A DNA stretch of 64,000 bases from contig JAOSJT010000001.1 of NCBI GenBank assembly GCA_027493955.1, forward strand, positions 3,707,131-3,771,130. Reading direction: 5' to 3'. Of this stretch, positions 1-5,923 are shown one piece after another (position 1 is the first letter of the stretch; each line of letters begins with the position of its first letter). The notes beneath the pieces are model-generated. The model ran no database searches. It saw only the letters and a program-made list of their open reading frames with translations, and had not been told where the DNA came from. The position numbers were made by a program, and so were the translations under genes. The stretch comes from Bacteroidia bacterium (GTDB lineage Bacteria; Bacteroidota; Ignavibacteria; SZUA-365).

Positions 1-341
1 TCGCTGATCAGATAGGAGATGCCCCCCGTGGCGATCAACCAGCCCAGCCATCCGTGCTCAGGTGAATTGGTATACCACTGGCCCGATACGGAATCCACAT
101 CGCTCCATCGATATCGTTGAAGTGCTATGTTTTTGTCGCGGACATTGAAGGCGGAGGGGAGAGTCCATAGCGTTACCGATGATCGTGTCGCTTCGAGCGG
201 AATGCCCGAAACATGTGTACCATCACGAAGCGCTAGTTCGCAGGATTTCCCCAGGGCTTCTGAAGCGCCGAGAAGGATATGACTCGCTTCTGCATGACCC
301 GCAGGAAACAACGCACGCGGGACGTATTCCGAAGCTCTTTC
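1..341 (-). pseudogene. 3' continuation (other frame) of the secreted-protein gene at 233-667, partial
   Basis: Reading the minus strand, one frame is open from just after a TGA at 344-342 all the way to the left edge (about 113 codons). It reads as natural protein, including SEYVPRALFPAGHAEASHI, a charged middle part, and a hydrophobic WLGWLIATGGISYLI near the edge. It has no ATG start. It lies in the -1 frame relative to the upstream gene 233-667, whose last 35 or so residues look unnatural. The simplest reading is that one longer secreted protein was split by a single-base frameshift near 330-345. Programmed slippage or a sequencing error are the alternatives. The function is unknown and the 3' end is outside the window. 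Confidence 0.5.
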
Positions 342-667
342 TCAAGCACGGGAAAGGGATCCTCCGAGGCCCCCATGGATTCAAATACATCGAAAAAACC
401 GGCAAGCGCTTCGTATTCACAAGCAGACAGCGAGAGAACGTGCTCTACAAACCCGGAGAGCACGATAACGGTCCAGCCGGAATCGTTTGGCAGCACCGTT
501 GCTGCGCAGGGGCGGGTGATATCCGGAAACAGGCCAAAATAGACCACCTCAGCATTATCGATCACACTCCCGACGCGTAGTACGACAGTGTCGCGTCCGG
601 AATTCTGTGCCAAGAGGGGCGAGGCAACGGTCACGATGAGAAGGAGAAACAGAGAGATGGATTTCAT
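233..667 (-). CDS. Secreted protein of unknown function, probably frameshifted near its end
   Basis: The start chosen is the Met that gives a clean signal peptide: MKSIS, a hydrophobic run of leucines and valines, and an LLAQ cleavage site near residue 20. An upstream Met would put 11 polar residues before it. The mature part begins with DTVVLRVGSVIDNAEVVYF, a beta-rich stretch followed by a YFGLFPDI segment. I do not recognise the family. After about residue 110 the reading frame loses protein-like character while the -1 frame becomes well coding and continues off the window. The annotated stop at 233 is therefore probably an artefact of a frameshift. Confidence 0.55.
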   Translation of the reverse strand: MKSISLFLLLIVTVASPLLAQNSGRDTVVLRVGSVIDNAEVVYFGLFPDITRPCAATVLPNDSGWTVIVLSGFVEHVLSLSACEYEALAGFFDVFESMGASEDPFPVLEKELRNTSRVRCFLRVMQKRVISFSALQKPWGNPAN

Positions 668-700
668 GACGGTGTCCGGTAAAATGGCCACATGAATCAC

Positions 701-1028
701 TACGCAAAATAGACACGTTATGCGTCACTTTGTGACGGTTGGCTCTTCCCCATCACGTAGAGACGTTGCTCATGACATGTTTGCATCGGGATCTGTGAAC
801 ACCGTAGAGGACGGACGTGGGCGCTTCGACTTCGTGCTGACCTGTATTTGTACCTTAGACCGAAAACCTACCGCAGCACTTCGCTCAGCGTGACGATATT
901 TGATAGATTTTTCATCCCAAATCGATGTCACACTCGAAATAAACCGGCGTCCGCCTGGGCGGAATGGTTACCTGACTCAGGTCGAAGATCGCAGATTCGC
1001 CGTGGCGGATTCGCCGTGACGCGGCGAT
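701..1028. other. Intergenic, no gene seen; palindromic GC-rich patches
   Basis: The stretch separates a minus-strand start (667) from a minus-strand stop (1029). It holds a 14-nt palindrome TCCGCCTGGGCGGA at 950-963, similar in form to the palindromes found in the tRNA-Ser copies further on, then a CCTGACTCAGG palindrome and a GC-rich patch with a repeated TTCGCCGTG near 993-1020. The last may be part of the terminator of the lipoprotein gene. No open frame looks coding. Confidence 0.4.
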
Positions 1029-1670
1029 CTAGAGATGGACTTTATCGCCGAACTCCTTTTTCAACCGCTGCTTTACAGAATCCGGCAATGGATTGCCAAT
1101 GAGCGACAGGTGGTTGATTTCCGGTAAGTCTGCCCGGGTAAAGTCGAATGTAGTAAGCCGGTTGGAATCCAACTGTAGAAGTCTGCAATGATCGGTAACA
1201 AACAATTCCCTCGGGAAGGACTCAAGCTTATTGTTCTGTAACGACAGCGTCGAAATATACTTGAGATCTTTAAACTCATTCGGAATCGTCTCGATTTCAT
1301 TTCCATCAAGAATCAAATAGCCCAAACCATGCAAAGCACAGATCTGAGGGGGAATGTGTTGAAATTTACAATTCGGTAGCCAGAGAAATCCAATGTGGAG
1401 GTTTGTAATCTCGTCGGGCAGGTACCGAAGGTCGCTGTCATATATTCCGAGGAAAAACACCTTCGTAAGCAGTCCTATCGCAGGAGACAAACTGTCCCCC
1501 ATACGCCATATTCGCAATTCCTCAGCATTTTCCCGGTGATTCAGCGCGTCCTGGAGGGAATAAAAAACTATTTCGGGAGCATCAACAGTGGTCCCATGAT
1601 CGTCGTCACATCCTGTGGGGAGCAACACACAGACTGCAGCGATCAGCAATATTATCTGGATTCTTTTCAT
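1029..1670 (-). CDS. Leucine-rich-repeat lipoprotein
   Basis: The protein starts MKRIQ, followed by a hydrophobic segment and the lipobox LLPTGC around residue 21, so it should be a lipid-anchored envelope protein. An earlier in-frame Met at 1688 would add six residues. From about residue 65 it carries leucine-rich repeats of the bacterial type (LxxLxLxxNxLxxxPxEx): LGYLILDGNEIETIPNEF and ISTLSLQNNKLESFPREL are clear copies. The C-terminus ends with a capping LSLIGNPL repeat. LRR domains bind proteins, but the partner cannot be told from sequence. There is no co-oriented neighbour close by, so it is probably monocistronic. Confidence 0.8.
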   Translation of the reverse strand: MKRIQIILLIAAVCVLLPTGCDDDHGTTVDAPEIVFYSLQDALNHRENAEELRIWRMGDSLSPAIGLLTKVFFLGIYDSDLRYLPDEITNLHIGFLWLPNCKFQHIPPQICALHGLGYLILDGNEIETIPNEFKDLKYISTLSLQNNKLESFPRELFVTDHCRLLQLDSNRLTTFDFTRADLPEINHLSLIGNPLPDSVKQRLKKEFGDKVHL

Positions 1671-2006
1671 CGAAGGCATGTTACGCATTCAGGATAGCAT
1701 TGTCAATACACGGCTTTGCCAAACATCAGCCCATGCATCATTCAGGAGAACCGTTATGCCTTCGGCCTGATGTATCGTTTTCGCAGAACCGTGCTTCACA
1801 GCACAGAAGTCTATAACATGACCAGTTCCCAACTTGTGTGCGTGAAGTAGAAAGCCCCGGGAGCCGCGTTGGCCGTAGTCATGGCGATTGTTTGGCGATT
1901 TCGCGGAAATCCTACCGTGTGAAAATCCATGGTGTCCCCCGTCTCGGATTATGCTTGTCATCTCTGGTCTATCGTGCTGTCAGCCCCGACCGCAGCGCGT
2001 TGTTTT
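1671..2006. other. Intergenic, no supported gene
   Basis: This is the space between the lipoprotein start (minus) and the tRNA-Ser promoter (plus). A minus-strand frame of 90 codons is open here, but it has no signal peptide, no recognisable domain and an odd composition, so I do not call it. No repeat or strong hairpin was seen. Confidence 0.4.
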
Positions 2007-2035
2007 TTGCAAATCCACCAGTTTCACCCTATATT
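2007..2035 (+). promoter_or_regulatory. Promoter of tRNA-Ser(GGA)
   Basis: TTGCAA at 2007-2012 and TATATT at 2030-2035 are spaced by exactly 17 bp, 30 nt before the tRNA 5' end. The same two boxes with the same spacing and the same distance precede the second tRNA-Ser-like gene at 14686, and the surrounding 60-70 nt are also conserved there, which supports a real promoter. Confidence 0.75.
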
Positions 2036-2065
2036 TCCTATCTCTGCTTTTTTGCGGAGGCAATT

Positions 2066-2152
2066 GGAGAGGTGCAGGAGTGGCTGAACTGGCACGCCTG
2101 GAAAGCGTGTGTACGTGAAAGCGTACCGTGGGTTCGAATCCCACCTTCTCCG
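2066..2152 (+). tRNA. tRNA-Ser(GGA)
   Basis: All arms fold: acceptor GGAGAGG with CTTCTCC (one G-U), D-arm CAG/CTG around GAGTGGCTGAA, anticodon stem CACGC/GCGTG with loop CTGGAAA (anticodon GGA), a long variable arm GTACG/CGTAC typical of serine tRNAs, and T-arm GTGGG TTCGAAT CCCAC. The discriminator base is G and CCA is not encoded. It is the only intact copy in the window. Four GIY-YIG-linked, degenerate copies lie at 2465-3433 and 14189-14686. Confidence 0.97.
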
Positions 2153-2159
2153 CGACACG

Positions 2160-2184
2160 AAAGACCCCGGATCCCGGGGTCTTT
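2160..2184 (+). terminator. Terminator hairpin after tRNA-Ser
   Basis: A perfect 11-bp stem, AAAGACCCCGG with CCGGGGTCTTT and loop ATC, begins 8 nt after the tRNA. The same hairpin recurs at 2587-2611 and 3014-3038 in the tandem units. A diverged but equally perfect version follows the second tRNA locus. Confidence 0.7.
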
Positions 2185-2215
2185 CATCTTCATTCATATC
2201 AGTTGGGAGCTGGTC

Positions 2216-2479
2216 ATGTTTTACACGTATGTGCTATGGAGCGCGGTTCTACGCAAGCGCTACATCGGATCGACGAGCGATTTATCTCGACGTCTTGAGC
2301 AACACAATACCGGGCTCAGTACCTTTACCAAACGTGGAATCCCGTGGAGTGTAATCTACTTCGAAGACTTTCCGACGCGTCGGGAAGCAGAGGTGAGGGA
2401 ACGGACGTTGAAGTCCGGACAGGGACGGGCCTGGCTTGACCAGACGTTTCCACAGTATCGTTCCGCAGGAAGTGGCTGA
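2216..2479 (+). CDS. GIY-YIG nuclease family protein, array copy 1
   Basis: This is an 87-residue single-domain GIY-YIG protein (UPF0213/YhbQ-like size). Visible motifs are YTYVL at 3-7 (GIY position), RYIGSTSDLSRRLEQH (YIG and the following catalytic Arg) and EAEVRERTLKSGQGRAWL, which holds the catalytic Glu and the usual C-terminal helix. GIY-YIG domains cut DNA with a divalent metal; the target of this one is unknown. The last five codons and stop lie in sequence copied from the tRNA-Ser D-arm (GGCTGA), so the ORF ends inside the degenerate tRNA. There is no obvious Shine-Dalgarno; the ATG is fixed by conservation with the copy at 14526. Confidence 0.88.
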   Translation: MFYTYVLWSAVLRKRYIGSTSDLSRRLEQHNTGLSTFTKRGIPWSVIYFEDFPTRREAEVRERTLKSGQGRAWLDQTFPQYRSAGSG

Positions 2480-2579
2480 ACTGTCAGCCGGAGGCTGACT
2501 GGAAAGCGTGTGTACGTGTCCGTCTGAGGCGGATGCAAAGCGTATCAGCCTGAGGCCGATTCGAATCCCACCTTCTCCG
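2465..2579 (+). pseudogene. Degenerate tRNA-Ser interrupted by palindromes, copy 1
   Basis: It aligns to tRNA-Ser(GGA) from the D-arm to the discriminator but lacks the acceptor 5' strand. GCACGC (5' strand of the anticodon stem) is replaced by TCAGCCGGAGGCTGA. An 18-nt insertion starting TCCGTCTGAGGCGGA sits in the variable-arm loop. CCGTGGG (5' strand of the T-stem) is replaced by TCAGCCTGAGGCCGA. The anticodon loop and the 3' end are intact. It cannot fold as a tRNA. Confidence 0.85.
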
Positions 2580-2642
2580 CGACACGAAAGACCCCGGATC
2601 CCGGGGTCTTTCATCTTCATTCATATCAGTTGGGAGCTGGTC

Positions 2643-2906
2643 ATGTTTTACACGTATGTGCTATGGAGCGCGGTTCTACGCAAGCGCTACATCGGATCGA
2701 CGAGCGATTTATCTCGACGTCTTGAGCAACACAATACCGGGCTCAGTACCTTTACCAAACGTGGAATCCCGTGGAGTGTAATCTACTTCGAAGACTTTCC
2801 GACGCGTCGGGAAGCAGAGGTGAGGGAACGGACGTTGAAGTCCGGACAGGGACGGGCCTGGCTTGACCAGACGTTTCCACAGTATCGTTCCGCAGGAAGT
2901 GGCTGA
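2643..2906 (+). CDS. GIY-YIG nuclease family protein, array copy 2
   Basis: This 87-residue protein is identical to the copy at 2216-2479, as is the flanking DNA. It is preceded by its own terminator hairpin (2587-2611) and has its stop codon in tRNA D-arm-like sequence. No separate promoter is evident. If expressed, it probably depends on read-through from the tRNA-Ser promoter or on a weak promoter in the 30 nt before the ATG. Confidence 0.87.
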   Translation: MFYTYVLWSAVLRKRYIGSTSDLSRRLEQHNTGLSTFTKRGIPWSVIYFEDFPTRREAEVRERTLKSGQGRAWLDQTFPQYRSAGSG

Positions 2907-3006
2907 ACTGTCAGCCGGAGGCTGACTGGAAAGCGTGTGTACGTGTCCGTCTGAGGCGGATGCAAAGCGTATCAGCCTGAGGCCGATTCGAATCCCACCT
3001 TCTCCG
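2892..3006 (+). pseudogene. Degenerate tRNA-Ser interrupted by palindromes, copy 2
   Basis: Identical to 2465-2579, with the same three palindromic interruptions at the same positions, so the interruptions predate the tandem duplication. Confidence 0.85.
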
Positions 3007-3069
3007 CGACACGAAAGACCCCGGATCCCGGGGTCTTTCATCTTCATTCATATCAGTTGGGAGCTGGTC

Positions 3070-3333
3070 ATGTTTTACACGTATGTGCTATGGAGCGCGG
3101 TTCTACGCAAGCGCTACATCGGATCGACGAGCGATTTATCTCGACGTCTTGAGCAACACAATACCGGGCTCAGTACCTTTACCAAACGTGGAATCCCGTG
3201 GAGTGTAATCTACTTCGAAGACTTTCCGACGCGTCGGGAAGCAGAGGTGAGGGAACGGACGTTGAAGTCCGGACAGGGACGGGCCTGGCTTGACCAGACG
3301 TTTCCACAGTATCGTTCCGCAGGAAGTGGCTGA
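3070..3333 (+). CDS. GIY-YIG nuclease family protein, array copy 3
   Basis: This is the third identical 87-residue GIY-YIG protein. It is the last unit of the array; after its degenerate tRNA the sequence changes to a different terminator (3438-3459), marking the right edge of the amplified segment. Compared with the GIY-YIG protein at 14263-14526 it is about 84% identical (roughly 14 differences in 87 residues, counted by eye). Confidence 0.87.
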   Translation: MFYTYVLWSAVLRKRYIGSTSDLSRRLEQHNTGLSTFTKRGIPWSVIYFEDFPTRREAEVRERTLKSGQGRAWLDQTFPQYRSAGSG

Positions 3334-3433
3334 ACTGTCAGCCGGAGGCTGACTGGAAAGCGTGTGTACGTGTCCGTCTGAGGCGGATGCAAAGCGTATC
3401 AGCCTGAGGCCGATTCGAATCCCACCTTCTCCG
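3319..3433 (+). pseudogene. Degenerate tRNA-Ser interrupted by palindromes, copy 3
   Basis: Identical to the two preceding degenerate copies up to the discriminator base; the sequence after CGCGACA then departs from the array. Its 3' end also forms the left end of the 143-bp dispersed repeat. Confidence 0.85.
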
Positions 3434-3561
3434 CGACATGCCCGGGTAATACCGGGCATTTTGTTTTTCCTTTATGACGGTGGCCGACGAATTACGGACC
3501 TTCGAAAGCGTACCGCGGGTTCTCCCGGAGGGATGCCTCCGGCAGAATCCCACCTTCTCCG
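3419..3561 (+). repeat. 143-bp tRNA-Ser-derived dispersed repeat, copy A
   Basis: It runs from a tRNA-Ser 3' end (AATCCCACCTTCTCC), through a terminator hairpin, to a second tRNA-Ser fragment from the variable arm to the discriminator (3504-3561). That fragment has TCCCGGAGGGA and TGCCTCCGGCA palindromes inserted in the T-loop. A copy of the same length lies at 10644-10786. Neither encodes a protein. Confidence 0.8.
3438..3459 (+). terminator. Terminator hairpin
   Basis: ATGCCCGG and CCGGGCAT form a perfect 8-bp stem around GTAATA, followed by TTTTGTTTTT. It lies directly after the third degenerate tRNA. The same hairpin occurs at 10665-10686 and 10789-10810, again after tRNA-Ser 3' fragments. 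Confidence 0.75.
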
Positions 3562-3702
3562 CGAAATTACGAGACAGCCCGGAATCATCGATTATGGGCT
3601 GTTTTAGTTAATGTTCATGCGCTGGAATCGACCGAATCCACTGGAATCCACTGCATGTTGGACGTTTTTTGTATGTTCTTTCCGTGCGGTAGAATAAGAA
3701 AA

Positions 3703-3724
3703 AGCCCCGATGGTTATCGGGGCT
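3703..3724 (+). terminator. GC-rich hairpin, terminator-like
   Basis: AGCCCCGA and TCGGGGCT form a perfect 8-bp stem with a 6-nt loop followed by CTTCTC. It is nearly the same as the hairpin at 4077-4100. There is no gene directly upstream, so it may be a duplicated terminator. Confidence 0.4.
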
Positions 3725-3885
3725 CTTCTCGTGACTTCGTCACCGGTATCTGAACCTGTGTGCTACGATGTTGATTTACATGCAGTTGGAGTGATTCTTT
3801 CCGGCGGTTTGGGTGCTGCAATGGTGAGATCTGGGAAATGCTGCCGACTTCGCGAAACAACAGGGGCTCGTGAAGCTGGGTATCC

Positions 3886-3973
3886 TGGCGTCTTTGCGCC
3901 TTGGCGTCTTTGCGTTGAATTCCCCTCTGACCTCAGAAGAATGGAACGCAAAGTCGCAAAGACGCAAAGTGTC
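3886..3973. repeat. CTTTGCG inverted repeat
   Basis: The left arm has two copies of GGCGTCTTTGCG and the right arm has CGCAAAG, CGCAAAG and CGCAAAG in the opposite sense, separated by about 30 nt. The transcript could fold into a long imperfect hairpin. This kind of CTTTGCGTCTTTGCG element is a widespread intergenic repeat in environmental bacteria. Confidence 0.65.
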
Positions 3974-4076
3974 TTTAAGTGCGTTTTTCTCGTTTCAATA
4001 TTCAATCAGCTGTCTGTGATGAGGAAACTGTGATTCCTTCCTGCGTCTTGGGTGCTGCAATGGCGAAGTCAGGAAA

Positions 4077-4100
4077 GAGCCCCGATCATTGTCGGGGCTC
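4077..4100 (-). terminator. Terminator hairpin after the 4105 gene
   Basis: A 9-bp perfect stem GAGCCCCGA/TCGGGGCTC starts a few nt after the stop codon at 4105 on the minus strand. The T-run is short (TTTCC), so its strength is uncertain. Confidence 0.55.
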
Positions 4101-4104
4101 TTCT

Positions 4105-4485
4105 CTATTCGGGCGTCTTCTGGATGATTACCCGGCAGATCATGTTGACCTCCGGTAGCATGCGGTCGGGAGCGAGAAATGCATACGCCGGCTTGATCTC
4201 GCTGATTCTGCGATGTCCGAGCAGCCGGCTGTCATCCTGCATCAGCACCCCTTTCATCCACAGGTGGCTCTCAGTGTGCCTGGAGGGTGCATCGTACGAC
4301 TTCACAAGCTGCGGAATAGAATCCTCCATCTGTCTGCAGCGGGAACATACCTCGTCCTGCGATGTGATGTCGATCTGAAGCTGATGAGGACACGTGGTCC
4401 GCGTCGTGGAAGTGACGGAGAATATTTCGAGAGTAGGGACTACGGGTAACGAGTGAAAATAATCTGTCACAACGACACATTGCAC
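4105..4485 (-). CDS. Hypothetical protein translated with the PorV-like gene
   Basis: It starts with GTG two bases after the TGA of the upstream outer-membrane gene, so translation is probably coupled; a terminator hairpin follows the stop. The product is 126 residues with a hydrophilic, cysteine-containing middle (CPHQL, CSRC) and a C-terminal VNMICRVIIQKTPE strand. There is no signal peptide and I do not recognise the family. The VPTLEIFS start and CSRC could suggest a thioredoxin-like fold, but this is speculation. Confidence 0.5.
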   Translation of the reverse strand: MQCVVVTDYFHSLPVVPTLEIFSVTSTTRTTCPHQLQIDITSQDEVCSRCRQMEDSIPQLVKSYDAPSRHTESHLWMKGVLMQDDSRLLGHRRISEIKPAYAFLAPDRMLPEVNMICRVIIQKTPE

Positions 4486-4487
4486 CG

Positions 4488-5621
4488 TCAGAATACCTCT
4501 GCTATCAATTGCAGGCTGAACGCATTCACCTGCTGCGGATCGTCAGTGGGATACCAGTAGTAGTATTTTTCGTCGTCGCTGTTCCATACCGTGTGCGCGT
4601 AATCGATCTGCACAGTGATCGGTAGATCCAAATCAAACAGGTGATCGAGAGGGATATCGAGTCCAGCTCCGTACCGAAGTACCGGGTATTCCGGCCAGTA
4701 ATGATACCGATTGCCCAAGCGGACGATATTCTCGATACCGGCACTGAGCATCAGTACTTCCAGGATGCGCAGTTCAGCAGCGCCGCCTACTGTCCCCCAG
4801 TTCCTGAACTCGTGTTCTGTCCCCTGCAGACTGCTTTCCACCGTCAGAAGTACGGAGAGGACATTCGCGTTCAACATGCGACCCATATCAGGATTCCAGA
4901 AGTATGCCGCTCCTGCGCGGAGAACCTGGTTCAGATGATCCTTCTGCGCTTCATCGATGTACCAGACCTCGGTTCCCAGGATGTTGTCGAGGGTCAGGCC
5001 GTAGCGTACCTCGTCCGATGGACGCCCAAGAAACGTGGCTCCATGCCTGCCATGAACGGAGAGCGAGAGATCCCAAGCTGTTGCAGTCGCGGACGATTCT
5101 TCTCTCAGGGTCCCCAGTGACTGAATGTGTGATTGGTGTCGTCTGATGGCTGCTCCGACGGAAAGCCAGTCGCTCATCTGACGAGCTGCATGGATGCCAA
5201 GCCGCGTTGATCGATGACGAAAGAGGTATGAGTCGTTCGTGTTAATGGGCTCGATATCCAGCTCGTCCCAATCAATTGAAACACCAACTGCGACATTTGT
5301 ACCGGGGATGCTTGCTGCTGCAGCTATGGTGTACGGATTATTGAGTTCTGTGTCTATGTCTGTATTTATCTGACTCCGCCCACTTGAGAACTGTAGACGT
5401 GCCCCCTGTTGAAATGCCAGAGCCGCACTGTTGCTATGCATGGATGCGAGTCCACGACCCACGGCAGTATATGCTCCACCAAGACGGATGGCTTCGGCTT
5501 GATATGGATGTGCATACCACCGTAGAGCACCTGGCTCTTGGGCGAGAAGGCTGAGTGAGGGTGTGAGCAAGAATACGGCGGAAAGAAGAATGGATCGCAT
5601 ATCCCCTCGAAGCTGTTTCAA
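4488..5621 (-). CDS. PorV/PorQ-like (UPF0164) outer-membrane beta-barrel protein
   Basis: The product is 377 residues with a signal peptide ending LLAQ (about residue 28). The mature N-terminus has EAIRLGGAYTAVGRGLASMHSN, the typical start of the PorV/PorQ/UPF0164 family (..GGAYtAvg.d..a...NPA..). The rest alternates aromatic and polar residues as in FadL-like barrels and ends in a strand with terminal Phe (LIAEVF). PorV shuttles T9SS cargo to the sorting machinery, while other family members are plain porin-like proteins; which role applies cannot be told. A second Met at residue 8 preceded by GAGGGG is an alternative start. It is followed immediately by the 4105-4485 gene. Confidence 0.75.
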   Translation of the reverse strand: MKQLRGDMRSILLSAVFLLTPSLSLLAQEPGALRWYAHPYQAEAIRLGGAYTAVGRGLASMHSNSAALAFQQGARLQFSSGRSQINTDIDTELNNPYTIAAAASIPGTNVAVGVSIDWDELDIEPINTNDSYLFRHRSTRLGIHAARQMSDWLSVGAAIRRHQSHIQSLGTLREESSATATAWDLSLSVHGRHGATFLGRPSDEVRYGLTLDNILGTEVWYIDEAQKDHLNQVLRAGAAYFWNPDMGRMLNANVLSVLLTVESSLQGTEHEFRNWGTVGGAAELRILEVLMLSAGIENIVRLGNRYHYWPEYPVLRYGAGLDIPLDHLFDLDLPITVQIDYAHTVWNSDDEKYYYWYPTDDPQQVNAFSLQLIAEVF

Positions 5622-5923
5622 ATGTGGCCATCGGAATATAGTTCTTCCCCGCGATCCCTCGAAAGGGTATTCCTGGTCTCTTTACGGACAATCTTTACGA
5701 CAAGCAAGAAGGGAAAACAAGAAAAACAGGCGACCACCTGCTTTTCTTTACCTCCCCGATCCATGATTCCCACCGATTCACGCAGCGACCCCGGAAGCAT
5801 ATCCTACCTTCGGCTCTTCCAGACGAAAAGTACCGTCAACCCGTTTCCGTGGCCGCTGATCCTGCGAAAAGGCGGGAGCGTCTGACGGCTCCAGATCGAC
5901 AAGTATCGAGTCTGGAAGCGACT
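5622..5923. other. Intergenic, nothing coding seen
   Basis: This lies between the start of the PorV-like gene and the stop of the next minus-strand gene. It carries the promoter region of the first and probably the terminator of the second (GC-rich inverted patches near 5865-5895), but no well-formed element can be assigned. Confidence 0.35.

Larger units (their letters stand above)
2153..3433 (+). repeat. Three perfect 427-bp tandem repeats: terminator, GIY-YIG gene, degenerate tRNA-Ser
   Basis: The units are 2153-2579, 2580-3006 and 3007-3433. They appear identical base for base, and the encoded proteins are identical. Each unit begins right after a tRNA-Ser 3' end and closes with a new tRNA-Ser 3' end, so the array looks built by unequal exchange between tRNA-Ser 3' ends. 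Lack of divergence means recent amplification or strong homogenisation. Collapse or expansion during assembly could also change the copy number. Confidence 0.95.
3562..4076. other. Intergenic repeat-rich stretch without a gene
   Basis: No coding frame is supported. It contains a hairpin at 3703-3724, a CTTTGCG-type inverted repeat at 3886-3973, and a duplicated phrase GGGTGCTGCAATGG (near 3809 and 4050) with a GCCCCGA hairpin nearby in each case, suggesting an old local duplication. Confidence 0.5.

Noticed and set aside
1689-1961. Minus-strand frame of 90 codons directly before the LRR lipoprotein gene
   Set aside because: It has no start signal, odd His/Gly/Ser-rich composition and no domain; its adjacency to the lipoprotein start is likely chance.
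2109-2354. Frames reading through tRNA-Ser (giving RGFESHLLR-type peptides)
   Set aside because: Such peptides are the usual translation of tRNA T-arm sequence and are not proteins.
2153-3433. CRISPR array
   Set aside because: The repeats are 427 bp, contiguous, without spacers, and contain genes. The 22-bp repeat at 25.7 kb also has no spacers, and no cas genes are present.
2282-3459. Minus-strand frames repeated in the 427-bp array
   Set aside because: They are antisense shadows of the GIY-YIG gene. The plus frame has all catalytic motifs and is the one conserved at the second locus.
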